From: Bacteroidota bacterium
GTDB taxonomy: Bacteria > Bacteroidota > Bacteroidia > Chitinophagales > Chitinophagaceae
Assembly: GCA_023391315.1 (NCBI GenBank)
Contig: JAEWBD010000260.1
Location: forward strand, 1 to 12,568
Length of the DNA stretch: 12,568 nt
Direction: 5' to 3'
Of the stretch, positions 1 through 6,091 are shown piece after piece. Position numbers and translations under genes: made by a program. The notes beneath the pieces were generated by a model. It did not search any database. It saw nothing but the letters and a program-made list of their open reading frames with translations, and had not been told where the DNA came from. How positions within the stretch are numbered: position 1 is the stretch's first letter; each line of letters starts with the position of its first letter.

Positions 1-1
1 G

Positions 2-112
2 GTTTTATCAGGACAGGGAAAACAAACAATTTTTCTAACCCGTTTTATGCCTGAGCTTGCAGATAAATTAGTGCATAAATTCTTTTTTAATAAAGGAGTT
101 TTGGTTAAATAA
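2..112 (+). CDS. C-terminal end of a truncated gene, possibly a short-chain dehydrogenase/reductase
   Basis: An open frame runs from the left edge to TAA at 110-112 and encodes the last 36 residues of a protein whose body lies outside the window. The tail is basic and hydrophobic (FMPELADKLVHKFFF, then ending GVLVK). It resembles the helical C-terminal tails of membrane-associated short-chain dehydrogenases, but no catalytic or nucleotide-binding motif is inside the window, so the family is a guess. The frame lies 25 bases upstream of the next gene on the same strand, which suggests co-transcription. Confidence 0.45.
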   Translation, partial: VLSGQGKQTIFLTRFMPELADKLVHKFFFNKGVLVK

Positions 113-117
113 AGCGA

Positions 118-157
118 ATGCCTGTTATTTACAATTCATGCCTGTAATTACATTATC
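118..157 (+). repeat. Imperfect 20-base tandem duplication carrying two ATG starts
   Basis: The 20 bases from 118 and the 20 bases from 138 both begin ATGCCTGT and continue with similar ATT/ACA-rich sequence. Both copies start an MPVI reading frame. The first closes after nine codons with TAA at 145-147, inside the real gene. The second is the start of the 138-962 gene. It could be a decoy start or a coupling mini-ORF, or a chance remnant of a small duplication. Confidence 0.4.
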
Positions 158-962
158 TACTGATATAGGTCAAAGCGATTATGTTGTTGGTGCTATTAAA
201 GGGCAGCTTGTAAAAGCTGTGCCTTCGGCTTCTATAATAGATATTACGCACCAGCTAGTAGCCAATAATTATTTGCATGCCGCGTATGTTTGCACCAATG
301 CTTTTTCATTTTATCCGGCCGGTACTTTTCATTTTGTTATTATAAATTTATTTGAAAAAGCGCCGGATCATTTATTGCTTGCAAAACACAATAACCAATT
401 TATTGTTTGTCCCGATAATGGTATCTTAACAATGATCGCCGGTGAAAAGCCTGCCGAAATTATTTCCGTAAAAATATCAAATGCCTTAGGCGTATTAAGC
501 TGCACCGAAGCTTTTGCCAAAGCATTAAATGCAATAGAAAATGGTTCAGCGTTACAGGCAATAGGCGATACGGTTACAGCCATTGAAGAAAAATACCCAT
601 TTCGTTCAACAGCCGGGCCCGACTGGATTGACAGCCAGATAATATTTATTGACCAGTTTGAGAACGTAGTGATCAACCTTACAAAAAAGGAATTTGAAGA
701 ACACCGAAAGGGGAGAAAATTCAGGATCGTTTTGCCTGCACGCAATGATGGCGGTATAGTGAACATCAGTGAAAATTATGCTTCTGTTGAACAGGGTGAA
801 AGGCTTGCCTGGTTTAATTCTGCGGGCTATCTTGAACTTGCTATTAATAAAGGTAATCTCGCCGGCTTGTTTGGGCTGAAACGTTTTTCCGGCGGAACAA
901 CCTTAAACACTTTGCCCAGCAATAAATTGATGTACGAGCGCGTAAAAATCTTCTTTGAATAA
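138..962 (+). CDS. SAM hydroxide adenosyltransferase (chlorinase/fluorinase-fold, DUF62) family protein, degenerate active site
   Basis: The 274-residue protein has the family's two-domain layout and usual length. Visible family motifs are TDIGQSDYVVGAIKG (8-22), IDITH (34-38) and PDNG (92-95) in the N-terminal domain. The C-terminal domain has DWIDSQIIFIDQFENVVIN and then GERLAWFNSAGYLELAIN. Family members bind S-adenosylmethionine at a trimer interface and split it with hydroxide or halide to give adenosine products and methionine. The canonical DPGVG-x-x-RR segment reads NLFEKAPDH here (70-78), and the FHGRD-x-FAP segment reads SCTEAFA. All three residues of the usual Asp/Arg/His hydrolase triad therefore appear missing. 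SAM binding may remain while the reaction is lost or changed. The start is the second of two nearby ATGs, and the first leads to a stop after nine codons. The next gene follows four bases after the stop. Confidence 0.85.
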   Translation: MPVITLSTDIGQSDYVVGAIKGQLVKAVPSASIIDITHQLVANNYLHAAYVCTNAFSFYPAGTFHFVIINLFEKAPDHLLLAKHNNQFIVCPDNGILTMIAGEKPAEIISVKISNALGVLSCTEAFAKALNAIENGSALQAIGDTVTAIEEKYPFRSTAGPDWIDSQIIFIDQFENVVINLTKKEFEEHRKGRKFRIVLPARNDGGIVNISENYASVEQGERLAWFNSAGYLELAINKGNLAGLFGLKRFSGGTTLNTLPSNKLMYERVKIFFE

Positions 963-966
963 TGCC

Positions 967-2202
967 ATGCGTTTTCAATCGTATTTTAATTCAGCTATAA
1001 AAATTATACAATTGTATGATGGCGCTGTGCCGTTGCATCATTTCTTAAAACAATATTTTTCACAGCATAAAAAACATGGTTCGAGAGACAGAAAGATTAT
1101 ATCACATGTTTGTTATAATTTTTTCAGGCTGGGAAAAGCTTTTGCAAATATTTCAGCAGAAGAAAGATTAAAGCTTGCCATTTTTATTTGCAATGATGAT
1201 ATTGAAGAATGGAAATTTTTATATGAGGATGAATGGCTGAATAATCATACTAATTTAGAAAATCGCCTGGCGTTTGTTCAGTCGAAATATTCTTTTTTCC
1301 TGCAAAACATTTTTCCGTTTTATAAGGCAACAAGCAAATCTTTGGATAATGACGTATTTGCAAGAGCCTTCCTTATTCAACCCGATGTTTTCTTAAGAAT
1401 AAGACCCGGTTATAGTGATGCGGTTATAAATAAACTGCAATCCCATAACATTCCATACAATATTATTGAAGAAAACTGCATCAGCCTCTCTCCTTCCACC
1501 AACATCAACTTAGTTATAGACATTGATAAGGAAGCCGTGATACAGGATTATGCTTCACAACAGGTGAAAAGCTTTTTTAAAATAGTTGAAAAAGCTTTTA
1601 GCCGTCAGCTATCAGCTACCGGCAAAGAAGCATTTCAAAATCGTATAACGATTTGGGATTGCTGCGCGGGCAGTGGTGGTAAATCAATTCTGGCTTATGA
1701 TGTATTAAAGAGTATTGAATTAACTGCTTCTGATATCCGTCCATCAATCATTCAAAACCTTAAGCAACGTTTTGCAAAAGCAGACATTAAAAAATATAAA
1801 ACTTTTGTGTACGATGCTGCCAATCAACATTTCAACCAACCAACTTTTCCCAATCCCAAATTCCCAGTTCCCAATTCCTCTTACGACCTCATTATCTGCG
1901 ATGCGCCCTGCACCGGCAGCGGCACCTGGAGCAGAACGCCGGAACAATTATATTTTTTCGATGCAATAAAAATTGAAGAATATGCTACGCGGCAGCAAGA
2001 GATTATAAGTAATTCAGTGGCATATTTAAAAACTGATGGCTGTTTTCTTTACATAACCTGTTCCGTTTTTGAAAAAGAAAATGAAGCAATTGCTGATTTT
2101 ATTCAGCAGAAATTAAAACTTGAATTAATAAAAATGGAACTGATAAAAGGTTATGCTAAAAAAGCCGATACCATGTTTGCCGCTTTATTCAAAAAGAACT
2201 AA
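967..2202 (+). CDS. RsmB/NOP family RNA (cytosine-5) methyltransferase
   Basis: This SAM-dependent methyltransferase probably makes 5-methylcytosine in 16S rRNA in the cytoplasm. The N-terminal part is a helical NusB-like region containing GSRDRKIISHVCYNFFR. The Rossmann domain shows motif I WDCCAGSGGK (230-239), motif IV DAPCTGSG (Cys315) and motif VI YITCSVFEKENEA (Cys365). The two cysteines are the pair used by m5C enzymes for product release and nucleophilic attack, and their 50-residue spacing matches E. coli RsmB (325 and 375). Two short period-7 repeats are translated in frame, near residues 213-217 and 294-304, as linker insertions. The start is taken as ATG 967, four bases after the preceding stop. 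A TTG at 955 would add four residues and overlap the upstream gene. RsmB-like is the best call; an exact target base cannot be read from sequence. Confidence 0.88.
   Translation: MRFQSYFNSAIKIIQLYDGAVPLHHFLKQYFSQHKKHGSRDRKIISHVCYNFFRLGKAFANISAEERLKLAIFICNDDIEEWKFLYEDEWLNNHTNLENRLAFVQSKYSFFLQNIFPFYKATSKSLDNDVFARAFLIQPDVFLRIRPGYSDAVINKLQSHNIPYNIIEENCISLSPSTNINLVIDIDKEAVIQDYASQQVKSFFKIVEKAFSRQLSATGKEAFQNRITIWDCCAGSGGKSILAYDVLKSIELTASDIRPSIIQNLKQRFAKADIKKYKTFVYDAANQHFNQPTFPNPKFPVPNSSYDLIICDAPCTGSGTWSRTPEQLYFFDAIKIEEYATRQQEIISNSVAYLKTDGCFLYITCSVFEKENEAIADFIQQKLKLELIKMELIKGYAKKADTMFAALFKKN
1604..1617 (+). repeat. Two-unit heptamer repeat (GTCAGCT ATCAGCT) inside the methyltransferase gene
   Basis: Two 7-base units stand back to back and continue partially into ACC. 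The unit in this orientation has no stop codon in any frame, whereas its reverse complement contains TGA. It is translated as part of RQLSATG in the linker before methyltransferase motif I. Confidence 0.5.
1847..1878 (+). repeat. Heptamer repeat (TTCCCAA-type, about 4.5 units) inside the methyltransferase gene
   Basis: Units begin at 1847, 1854, 1861 and 1868, with a partial unit at 1875: TTCCCAA, TCCCAAA, TTCCCAG, TTCCCAA, TTCC. The heptamer is free of stop codons in all frames. It is translated as FPNPKFPVPNS directly before the strand leading to catalytic motif IV, a place where family members usually have a short loop. Confidence 0.75.
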
Positions 2203-2226
2203 CATTTTTTAAATCCACACTTCGCT

Positions 2227-2234
2227 TACATTCG
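2227..2234 (+). promoter_or_regulatory. Possible Bacteroidota -7 promoter box for lysA
   Basis: TACATTCG differs at one position from the Bacteroidota TAnnTTTG -7 consensus. It ends 20 bases before the lysA ATG at 2255. No clear -33 TTTG element stands at the usual spacing, so lysA may instead be read through from upstream. No Shine-Dalgarno sequence is visible; the leader is A/T-rich, as is common in this phylum. Confidence 0.3.
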
Positions 2235-2254
2235 CAAAATAATTTTTTTTATAC

Positions 2255-3469
2255 ATGAGCCAGAGTTTGAGCAGAAAACAACTGATTGAAGCAGCAGAAG
2301 AATTTGGAACGCCGCTGTACGTTTATCACGCAGAGAAAATTGAAGAACAACTGCACGAGTTAAACAAAGCATTTAAGGAATGCAATGCTAAGTTTTTTTA
2401 TGCATGTAAATCATTAACCAATATCAATATTCTTAAGTTAATGAACAAGCTTGGTGCAGGCCTGGATTGCGTTAGCATTAATGAAGTAAAGCTTGGCTTA
2501 AAAGCTGGTTTTACTCCTGACAGGATTTTGTTTACACCCAACTGTGTTGACTTTGAAGAAATAGAAGCAGGCAAGTTGTTAAACGTGCATATCAATATTG
2601 ATAATATTTCCATGCTGGAGCGCTTTGGCAATAAATACGGAAGCTCCTACCCTGTTTTTATACGCCTGAACCCGCATATAATGGCCGGTGGTAATTTTAA
2701 AATTTCAACCGGGCATGTTGACAGCAAGTTTGGCATTTCCATTCACCAGGTAAGGCATATTGAACGCATTATTAAATCAACAGGATTAAATGTGCAGGGC
2801 TTGCACATGCATACGGGCAGCGAAATAAAAGACACCAATGTATTTATTGCGGGTCTTGAAATAATGTTTGAAATGGCGCGCCAGTTTCCACAGATTGAAG
2901 TAATTGATTTAGGCAGCGGTTTTAAAGTGCCTTATTATGATGATGATGTGAGAACAGATGTGCATGATCTTGGCAAAAAATTAGCGCAGGCTTTTACAAA
3001 ATTTGAGAAAGAAAGTAACCGCAAACTTGAAATATGGTTTGAACCCGGTAAGTTCCTCGTAAGTGAAGCCGGTTATTTTATAGTGAAGGCAAACGTTGTA
3101 AAAACAACAACTGCCACGGTTTTTGCAGGCGTAAACAGCGGGTTTAATCATTTAATAAGGCCTATGTTTTATGAAGCTTATCATCGCATAGAAAACTTAT
3201 CTAATCCTAAAGGAGCGGAACGTATTTATACAGTAGTTGGAAATATTTGCGAGACCGATACGTTTGCCTGGGACAGGAAACTGAATGAAGTACGTGAAGG
3301 CGATTACCTCGTTTTTTACAACGCAGGCGCCTACGGCTTTGAAATGAGCAGTAACTTTAATTCAAGATTAAAACCGGCGGAAGTATTATTTAAAGATGGT
3401 AAACCGCAACTGATAAGAAAACGGGATGAATTTGAAGACTTGCTGCGGAACCAGGTGGAAGTATTGTGA
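2255..3469 (+). CDS. lysA: Diaminopimelate decarboxylase
   Basis: LysA is the PLP-dependent enzyme that decarboxylates meso-diaminopimelate to L-lysine, the last step of lysine synthesis, in the cytoplasm. The 404 residues match the normal family length. The fold type III barrel begins with FGTPLYVY (17-24). The PLP lysine is Lys52 in YACKS (the usual form is YAvKAN). HMHTGS (184-189) is the phosphate-region motif, EPGKFLVSEAG follows, and GNICETD contains the substrate-contacting Cys332. AYGFEMSSNFN with Tyr360 and RLKPAEVLF close the C-terminal beta domain. Ornithine/arginine decarboxylases share the fold, but CETD and the C-terminal motif favour DAP. The gene follows the methyltransferase by 52 bases on the same strand. 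Confidence 0.93.
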   Translation: MSQSLSRKQLIEAAEEFGTPLYVYHAEKIEEQLHELNKAFKECNAKFFYACKSLTNINILKLMNKLGAGLDCVSINEVKLGLKAGFTPDRILFTPNCVDFEEIEAGKLLNVHINIDNISMLERFGNKYGSSYPVFIRLNPHIMAGGNFKISTGHVDSKFGISIHQVRHIERIIKSTGLNVQGLHMHTGSEIKDTNVFIAGLEIMFEMARQFPQIEVIDLGSGFKVPYYDDDVRTDVHDLGKKLAQAFTKFEKESNRKLEIWFEPGKFLVSEAGYFIVKANVVKTTTATVFAGVNSGFNHLIRPMFYEAYHRIENLSNPKGAERIYTVVGNICETDTFAWDRKLNEVREGDYLVFYNAGAYGFEMSSNFNSRLKPAEVLFKDGKPQLIRKRDEFEDLLRNQVEVL

Positions 3470-3476
3470 CGAACGA

Positions 3477-3536
3477 GTTTAAAAGTTCATGAGTTTACGG
3501 GTTCAGATGTTTAAAGTTTAATGTCTAAGGTTACTT
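3477..3536 (+). repeat. Tandem GTT-phased repeat: four 8-base then four 7-base units
   Basis: GTT recurs at 3477, 3485, 3493, 3501 and 3509 (period 8), then a G-T phase at 3516, 3523 and 3530 (period 7). Examples are GTTTAAAA, GTTCATGA, GTTTACGG, GTTCAGAT and then GTTTAAA, GTTTAAT. It lies just after the lysA stop. The 18 bases at 3507-3524 occur exactly, in inverted orientation, at 5232-5249. The units contain TAA and TGA triplets, and the repeat is non-coding here. Confidence 0.7.
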
Positions 3537-3559
3537 TAAATCGAAAATATTGAACTGTT

Positions 3560-3665
3560 TTATTCACTTTTGACGGTTCATGATTGGCGAAAGCTGAATA
3601 ACGATATTCAGTACAAGTGAGTGACACAACCGTGATGCTATTTGTGCAAGCGCTGGTATAATAAA
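3560..3665. other. Structured non-coding stretch upstream of the ABC ATPase
   Basis: The rest of the 230-base gap between lysA and the ABC gene shows no convincing reading frame. It contains a perfect 7-base stem CTGAATA/TATTCAG (3594-3600 with 3605-3611) closing a four-base ACGA loop, followed by a GTGAGTGACACAAC segment and a possible second 5-base pairing CACAA/TTGTG (3625-3629 with 3642-3646). It is more GC-balanced than the flanking repeat. It could be a leader RNA, an operator region or a small dispersed element; the sequence alone does not decide. Confidence 0.35.
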
Positions 3666-3699
3666 GAAAAAATTACTATGTAATTTTAAAGGTGGCTTT

Positions 3700-4536
3700 A
3701 TGATTGAAGTAAAAAATATAAGAAAGAGCTTTGGGGATAAGGTTATTCTTGAAGATATAAGTGGTGTGCTTGATACAGGCAAATGCAACCTTATTATTGG
3801 TTCGAGCGGAAGCGGCAAAACGGTTTTTACCAAATGCATTGTTGGATTGTTCAGGCCTGATAAAGGAGAGATTTTATACGATGGTAAAAACATGCTTGAA
3901 ATGAATCGCGAGGAAAGAACGGAACTGCGCCAGCAGATCGGCATGTTGTTCCAGGGCTCTGCTTTGTTTGATTCTATGACGGTAGAGCAGAACATTATTT
4001 TTACGCTTGATATGTTTTCAAACCTAAGTTATCGCGATAAAAGAAAGCGCGTGGATGAAGTGCTGGAAAAAGTGGAACTGCAGGGCTCCAATAAAAAATT
4101 CCCCGCTGAGATAAGTGGCGGTATGAAAAAGCGTGTTGGTATTGCAAGAGCTATTGTGCTTAATCCGAAATATCTTTTTTGCGATGAGCCCAACAGCGGT
4201 CTTGATCCGCAAACATCATTGGTTATTGATAAGCTTATAAGAAATATTACCACAGAATATAACATTACAACGGTTGTAGTAACGCATGATATGAACAGCG
4301 TAATGGAAATAGGCGATCATATAATGTATTTATATAAAGGCAGGAAAGAATGGGAAGGTTCTAACAAGGATATTATTTTCAGCAAGAACGAAAGGCTAAA
4401 CGAATTCATTTTTGCTTCTGAATTTTTGCAGGGCGCAAAAGCCATCCGCATGCTGGAAGTGGAAGGAAAAATTGAAGAAGGCGCTGCCATGAAGGAAGCT
4501 GAAAAAATAATAAACGAAAGCGATAAATTATCTTGA
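3700..4536 (+). CDS. mlaF: MlaF-type phospholipid-transport ABC ATPase
   Basis: The 278-residue cytoplasmic ATPase has Walker A GSSGSGKT (34-41), Q-loop Gln85, signature ISGGM (138-142), Walker B YLFCDEP (Asp162, Glu163) and the H-loop histidine in THDM (196). The segment LFQGSALFDSMTVEQN (83-98) and the end EFIFASEFL are typical of the MlaF/Ttg2A group, which powers an MlaE permease moving phospholipids between the outer and inner membranes. The D-loop reads NSGLDP rather than the common TAGLDP. A charged tail of about 35 residues follows. No MlaE or MlaD gene is next to it, so its partner must be encoded elsewhere. AAAGGTGG at 3688-3695 could act as a ribosome site, unusual for this phylum. 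Its 3' end overlaps rpe by nine bases, tail to tail. Confidence 0.82.
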   Translation: MIEVKNIRKSFGDKVILEDISGVLDTGKCNLIIGSSGSGKTVFTKCIVGLFRPDKGEILYDGKNMLEMNREERTELRQQIGMLFQGSALFDSMTVEQNIIFTLDMFSNLSYRDKRKRVDEVLEKVELQGSNKKFPAEISGGMKKRVGIARAIVLNPKYLFCDEPNSGLDPQTSLVIDKLIRNITTEYNITTVVVTHDMNSVMEIGDHIMYLYKGRKEWEGSNKDIIFSKNERLNEFIFASEFLQGAKAIRMLEVEGKIEEGAAMKEAEKIINESDKLS

Positions 4537-4555
4537 GCAGGCTTTCAGTTTTTTT
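4516..4555 (+). terminator. Possible bidirectional intrinsic terminator across the convergent gene ends
   Basis: GAAAGC (4516-4521) pairs with GCTTTC (4541-4546) and is followed by seven T at 4549-4555. A second hairpin, GATAA-A-TTATC (4522-4532), sits in the loop. On the other strand the same stem is followed by a T-rich run (complement of 4501-4515). Both stop codons of the overlapping genes lie in the loop. The stem is only six pairs with a wide loop, so the call is moderate. Confidence 0.4.
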
Positions 4556-5181
4556 ATTGTTTCCTTTGGATCTGCCGAACTGAAAATGGTATTGCCCGCC
4601 ACCAAAACATCAGCACCCGCATTAACCAGCGATTGTGCATTTTCAACAGTAATACCGCCATCCACTTCAATTAAAACATCCAGCTTTCTTTCATCAATCA
4701 TTCTGCGCAGTTTCTCAACTTTTTTAAGTGAATGCGGAATAAATTTTTGCCCGCCAAAGCCGGGATTAACCGTCATAATTAAAACATGATGCAAATCTGC
4801 TAAAATATCGTCCAGCATGAAAACAGGTGTATGCGGGTTGATGGCAACACCAGCTTTCATATTCAATTCTCTTATTTGTTGAATATTGCGGTAAAGGTTA
4901 GGGCAAGCTTCATAATGAACAATAATACTGTCTGCACCAGCCTGTTTAAATGCGGGCACAAGGTTTTCAGGCGTTTCAATCATTAAATGCACATCGCAGA
5001 ATTTTGGAGTTGCTTTTCGCACATATTCAATAACCGGAATGCCAAAACTGATATTGGGAACAAACTGGCCATCCATTACATCAAGGTGCAGCCATTCTGC
5101 TTCGCTGGCATTCACCATTTTACATTCATCTTCGAGCTTTAAAAAATTAGCGGCGAGTAATGATGGCGCAACGATAGACAT
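4528..5181 (-). CDS. rpe: Ribulose-phosphate 3-epimerase
   Basis: Rpe interconverts D-ribulose 5-phosphate and D-xylulose 5-phosphate in the non-oxidative pentose phosphate pathway, in the cytoplasm. The 217 residues match the usual TIM-barrel length. Visible motifs are APSLLAANF (5-13), HLDVMDGQFVPN with metal ligands His32 and Asp34 (also a catalytic acid/base), CDVHLMI with metal ligand His65, MTVNPGFGGQ (136-145) and EVDGGI with Asp174, the second catalytic aspartate. All active-site residues are present. It is the last gene of the leftward cluster, 80 bases after the TPR lipoprotein gene, with a heptamer repeat in that gap, and it ends tail to tail with the ABC gene. Confidence 0.95.
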   Translation of the reverse strand: MSIVAPSLLAANFLKLEDECKMVNASEAEWLHLDVMDGQFVPNISFGIPVIEYVRKATPKFCDVHLMIETPENLVPAFKQAGADSIIVHYEACPNLYRNIQQIRELNMKAGVAINPHTPVFMLDDILADLHHVLIMTVNPGFGGQKFIPHSLKKVEKLRRMIDERKLDVLIEVDGGITVENAQSLVNAGADVLVAGNTIFSSADPKETIKKLKACSR

Positions 5182-5223
5182 AGCTTATTGTTTACAATTT
5201 TTAGTTATAAAACCACTTTTCAC

Positions 5224-5251
5224 AACATTAAACATTAAACTTTAAACATTC
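5224..5251 (-). repeat. Four-unit heptamer repeat upstream of rpe
   Basis: On the + strand the units are AACATTA, AACATTA, AACTTTA and AACATTC. Read on the - strand they belong to the same GTTTAAA/GTTTAAT family as the repeat after lysA, with an exact 18-base inverted match at 5232-5249. The repeat fills much of the gap between the TPR lipoprotein gene and rpe. Confidence 0.75.
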
Positions 5252-5261
5252 AAAACAATTG

Positions 5262-6077
5262 TTATTCTGCATTCAGTTGTTTCAAATGATTTCTTGCTTC
5301 GTCAAGTGTGGGATCAAGTTGTAATGATTGTTTAAAACGTAATACAGCACTGTCTTTTTTATTCATGAGTTCATAACATCGCGCCATATAATAATAAGCA
5401 TCGGCATATAAATTATTCACGGTTGAAGCAAGCTGAAAAACACTCAATGCTTTATCATATTGTTTCGCATCAAAATAAACGAGGCCTTTTTCAATATAGG
5501 CTTCCATGTAAGTATAATTATTAGCAATACATTCGTCAAAATATTTTACAGCATCGCCTGCTTTGCCGGAGCGTGCAAAATATACACCTGTTATAAAAGC
5601 GCAGTTGGCATCTGCTACACGGCCCAGGCTTAAGGCTTTGACGCGTGAACATAATAAAATGGCCCGTTCATTTTTCATCTCTGCATATAAATTGGCAAGC
5701 GCCAGCAATACATCAGGAGATTCATAAATGCGGGCAGCTTTTGCATAGCTTTTTATGGCAAGCGCCGTATCACCTGCATCTTCCGCTATTTCTCCTTTTG
5801 CGAAAAACAAACCGTAATTGGCCGAATCTTTATTGGTTAATGAATCCATTTGTGCAAGCGCTTCTTTATACATTTTAACACTATCTAACGTAAAGGCATA
5901 TTGCAGGCGCAATCCTGCACTGTCAGGGTATTCCTTTAATTTTTTTTCCAAAGATTTTATCAGCGGCTGCAAAGCATTTTTAACAGAGTCATCTTTTTTA
6001 CCAGATGCAGACTGGTCTGTATTATGGCAGGCAAATAAAACACCGCTAATAAATATTAAGAATAATAGCTTTTTCAT
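5262..6077 (-). CDS. TPR-repeat lipoprotein
   Basis: The 271-residue protein opens with MKK and a hydrophobic stretch ending LFAC, a lipobox-like site with Cys17 as the likely lipidated residue. It is therefore probably membrane-anchored outside the cytoplasm. Phe at the -2 position is less common but acceptable. A charged, serine-rich linker containing KKDD follows. The rest is helical tetratricopeptide repeats, for example YKEALAQMDSL, ALAIKSYAKAARIY, GDAVKYFDECIANN, YDKALSVFQLAST and KDSAVLRFKQSLQLDP. TPR domains act as protein-binding scaffolds; no enzyme motif is visible and the specific role is unknown. Its ATG is 14 bases after the mfd stop, which suggests one transcript with mfd. Confidence 0.85.
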   Translation of the reverse strand: MKKLLFLIFISGVLFACHNTDQSASGKKDDSVKNALQPLIKSLEKKLKEYPDSAGLRLQYAFTLDSVKMYKEALAQMDSLTNKDSANYGLFFAKGEIAEDAGDTALAIKSYAKAARIYESPDVLLALANLYAEMKNERAILLCSRVKALSLGRVADANCAFITGVYFARSGKAGDAVKYFDECIANNYTYMEAYIEKGLVYFDAKQYDKALSVFQLASTVNNLYADAYYYMARCYELMNKKDSAVLRFKQSLQLDPTLDEARNHLKQLNAE

Positions 6078-6091
6078 TAAGTGAAATACAT

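Noticed and set aside
368..766. 132-codon - strand frame inside the SAM adenosyltransferase-family gene
   Set aside because: It is fully antisense to a gene with clear family motifs, and its product shows no motif of its own.
955..966. TTG start extending the methyltransferase by four residues
   Set aside because: ATG 967 lies just after the upstream stop, and the four extra residues add nothing recognisable. TTG with overlap remains possible but less likely.
3477..3536. CRISPR array or phage attachment site
   Set aside because: The 7-8 base units have no spacers or uniform long repeats, and no cas, integrase or tRNA gene is nearby.
3564..3995. 143-codon open frame on the - strand overlapping the start of the ABC gene
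   Set aside because: It is antisense to the Walker A and Q-loop coding part of a clear ABC ATPase, its product has no recognisable domain, and its C-terminal codons run into the non-coding gap. It is a shadow frame.
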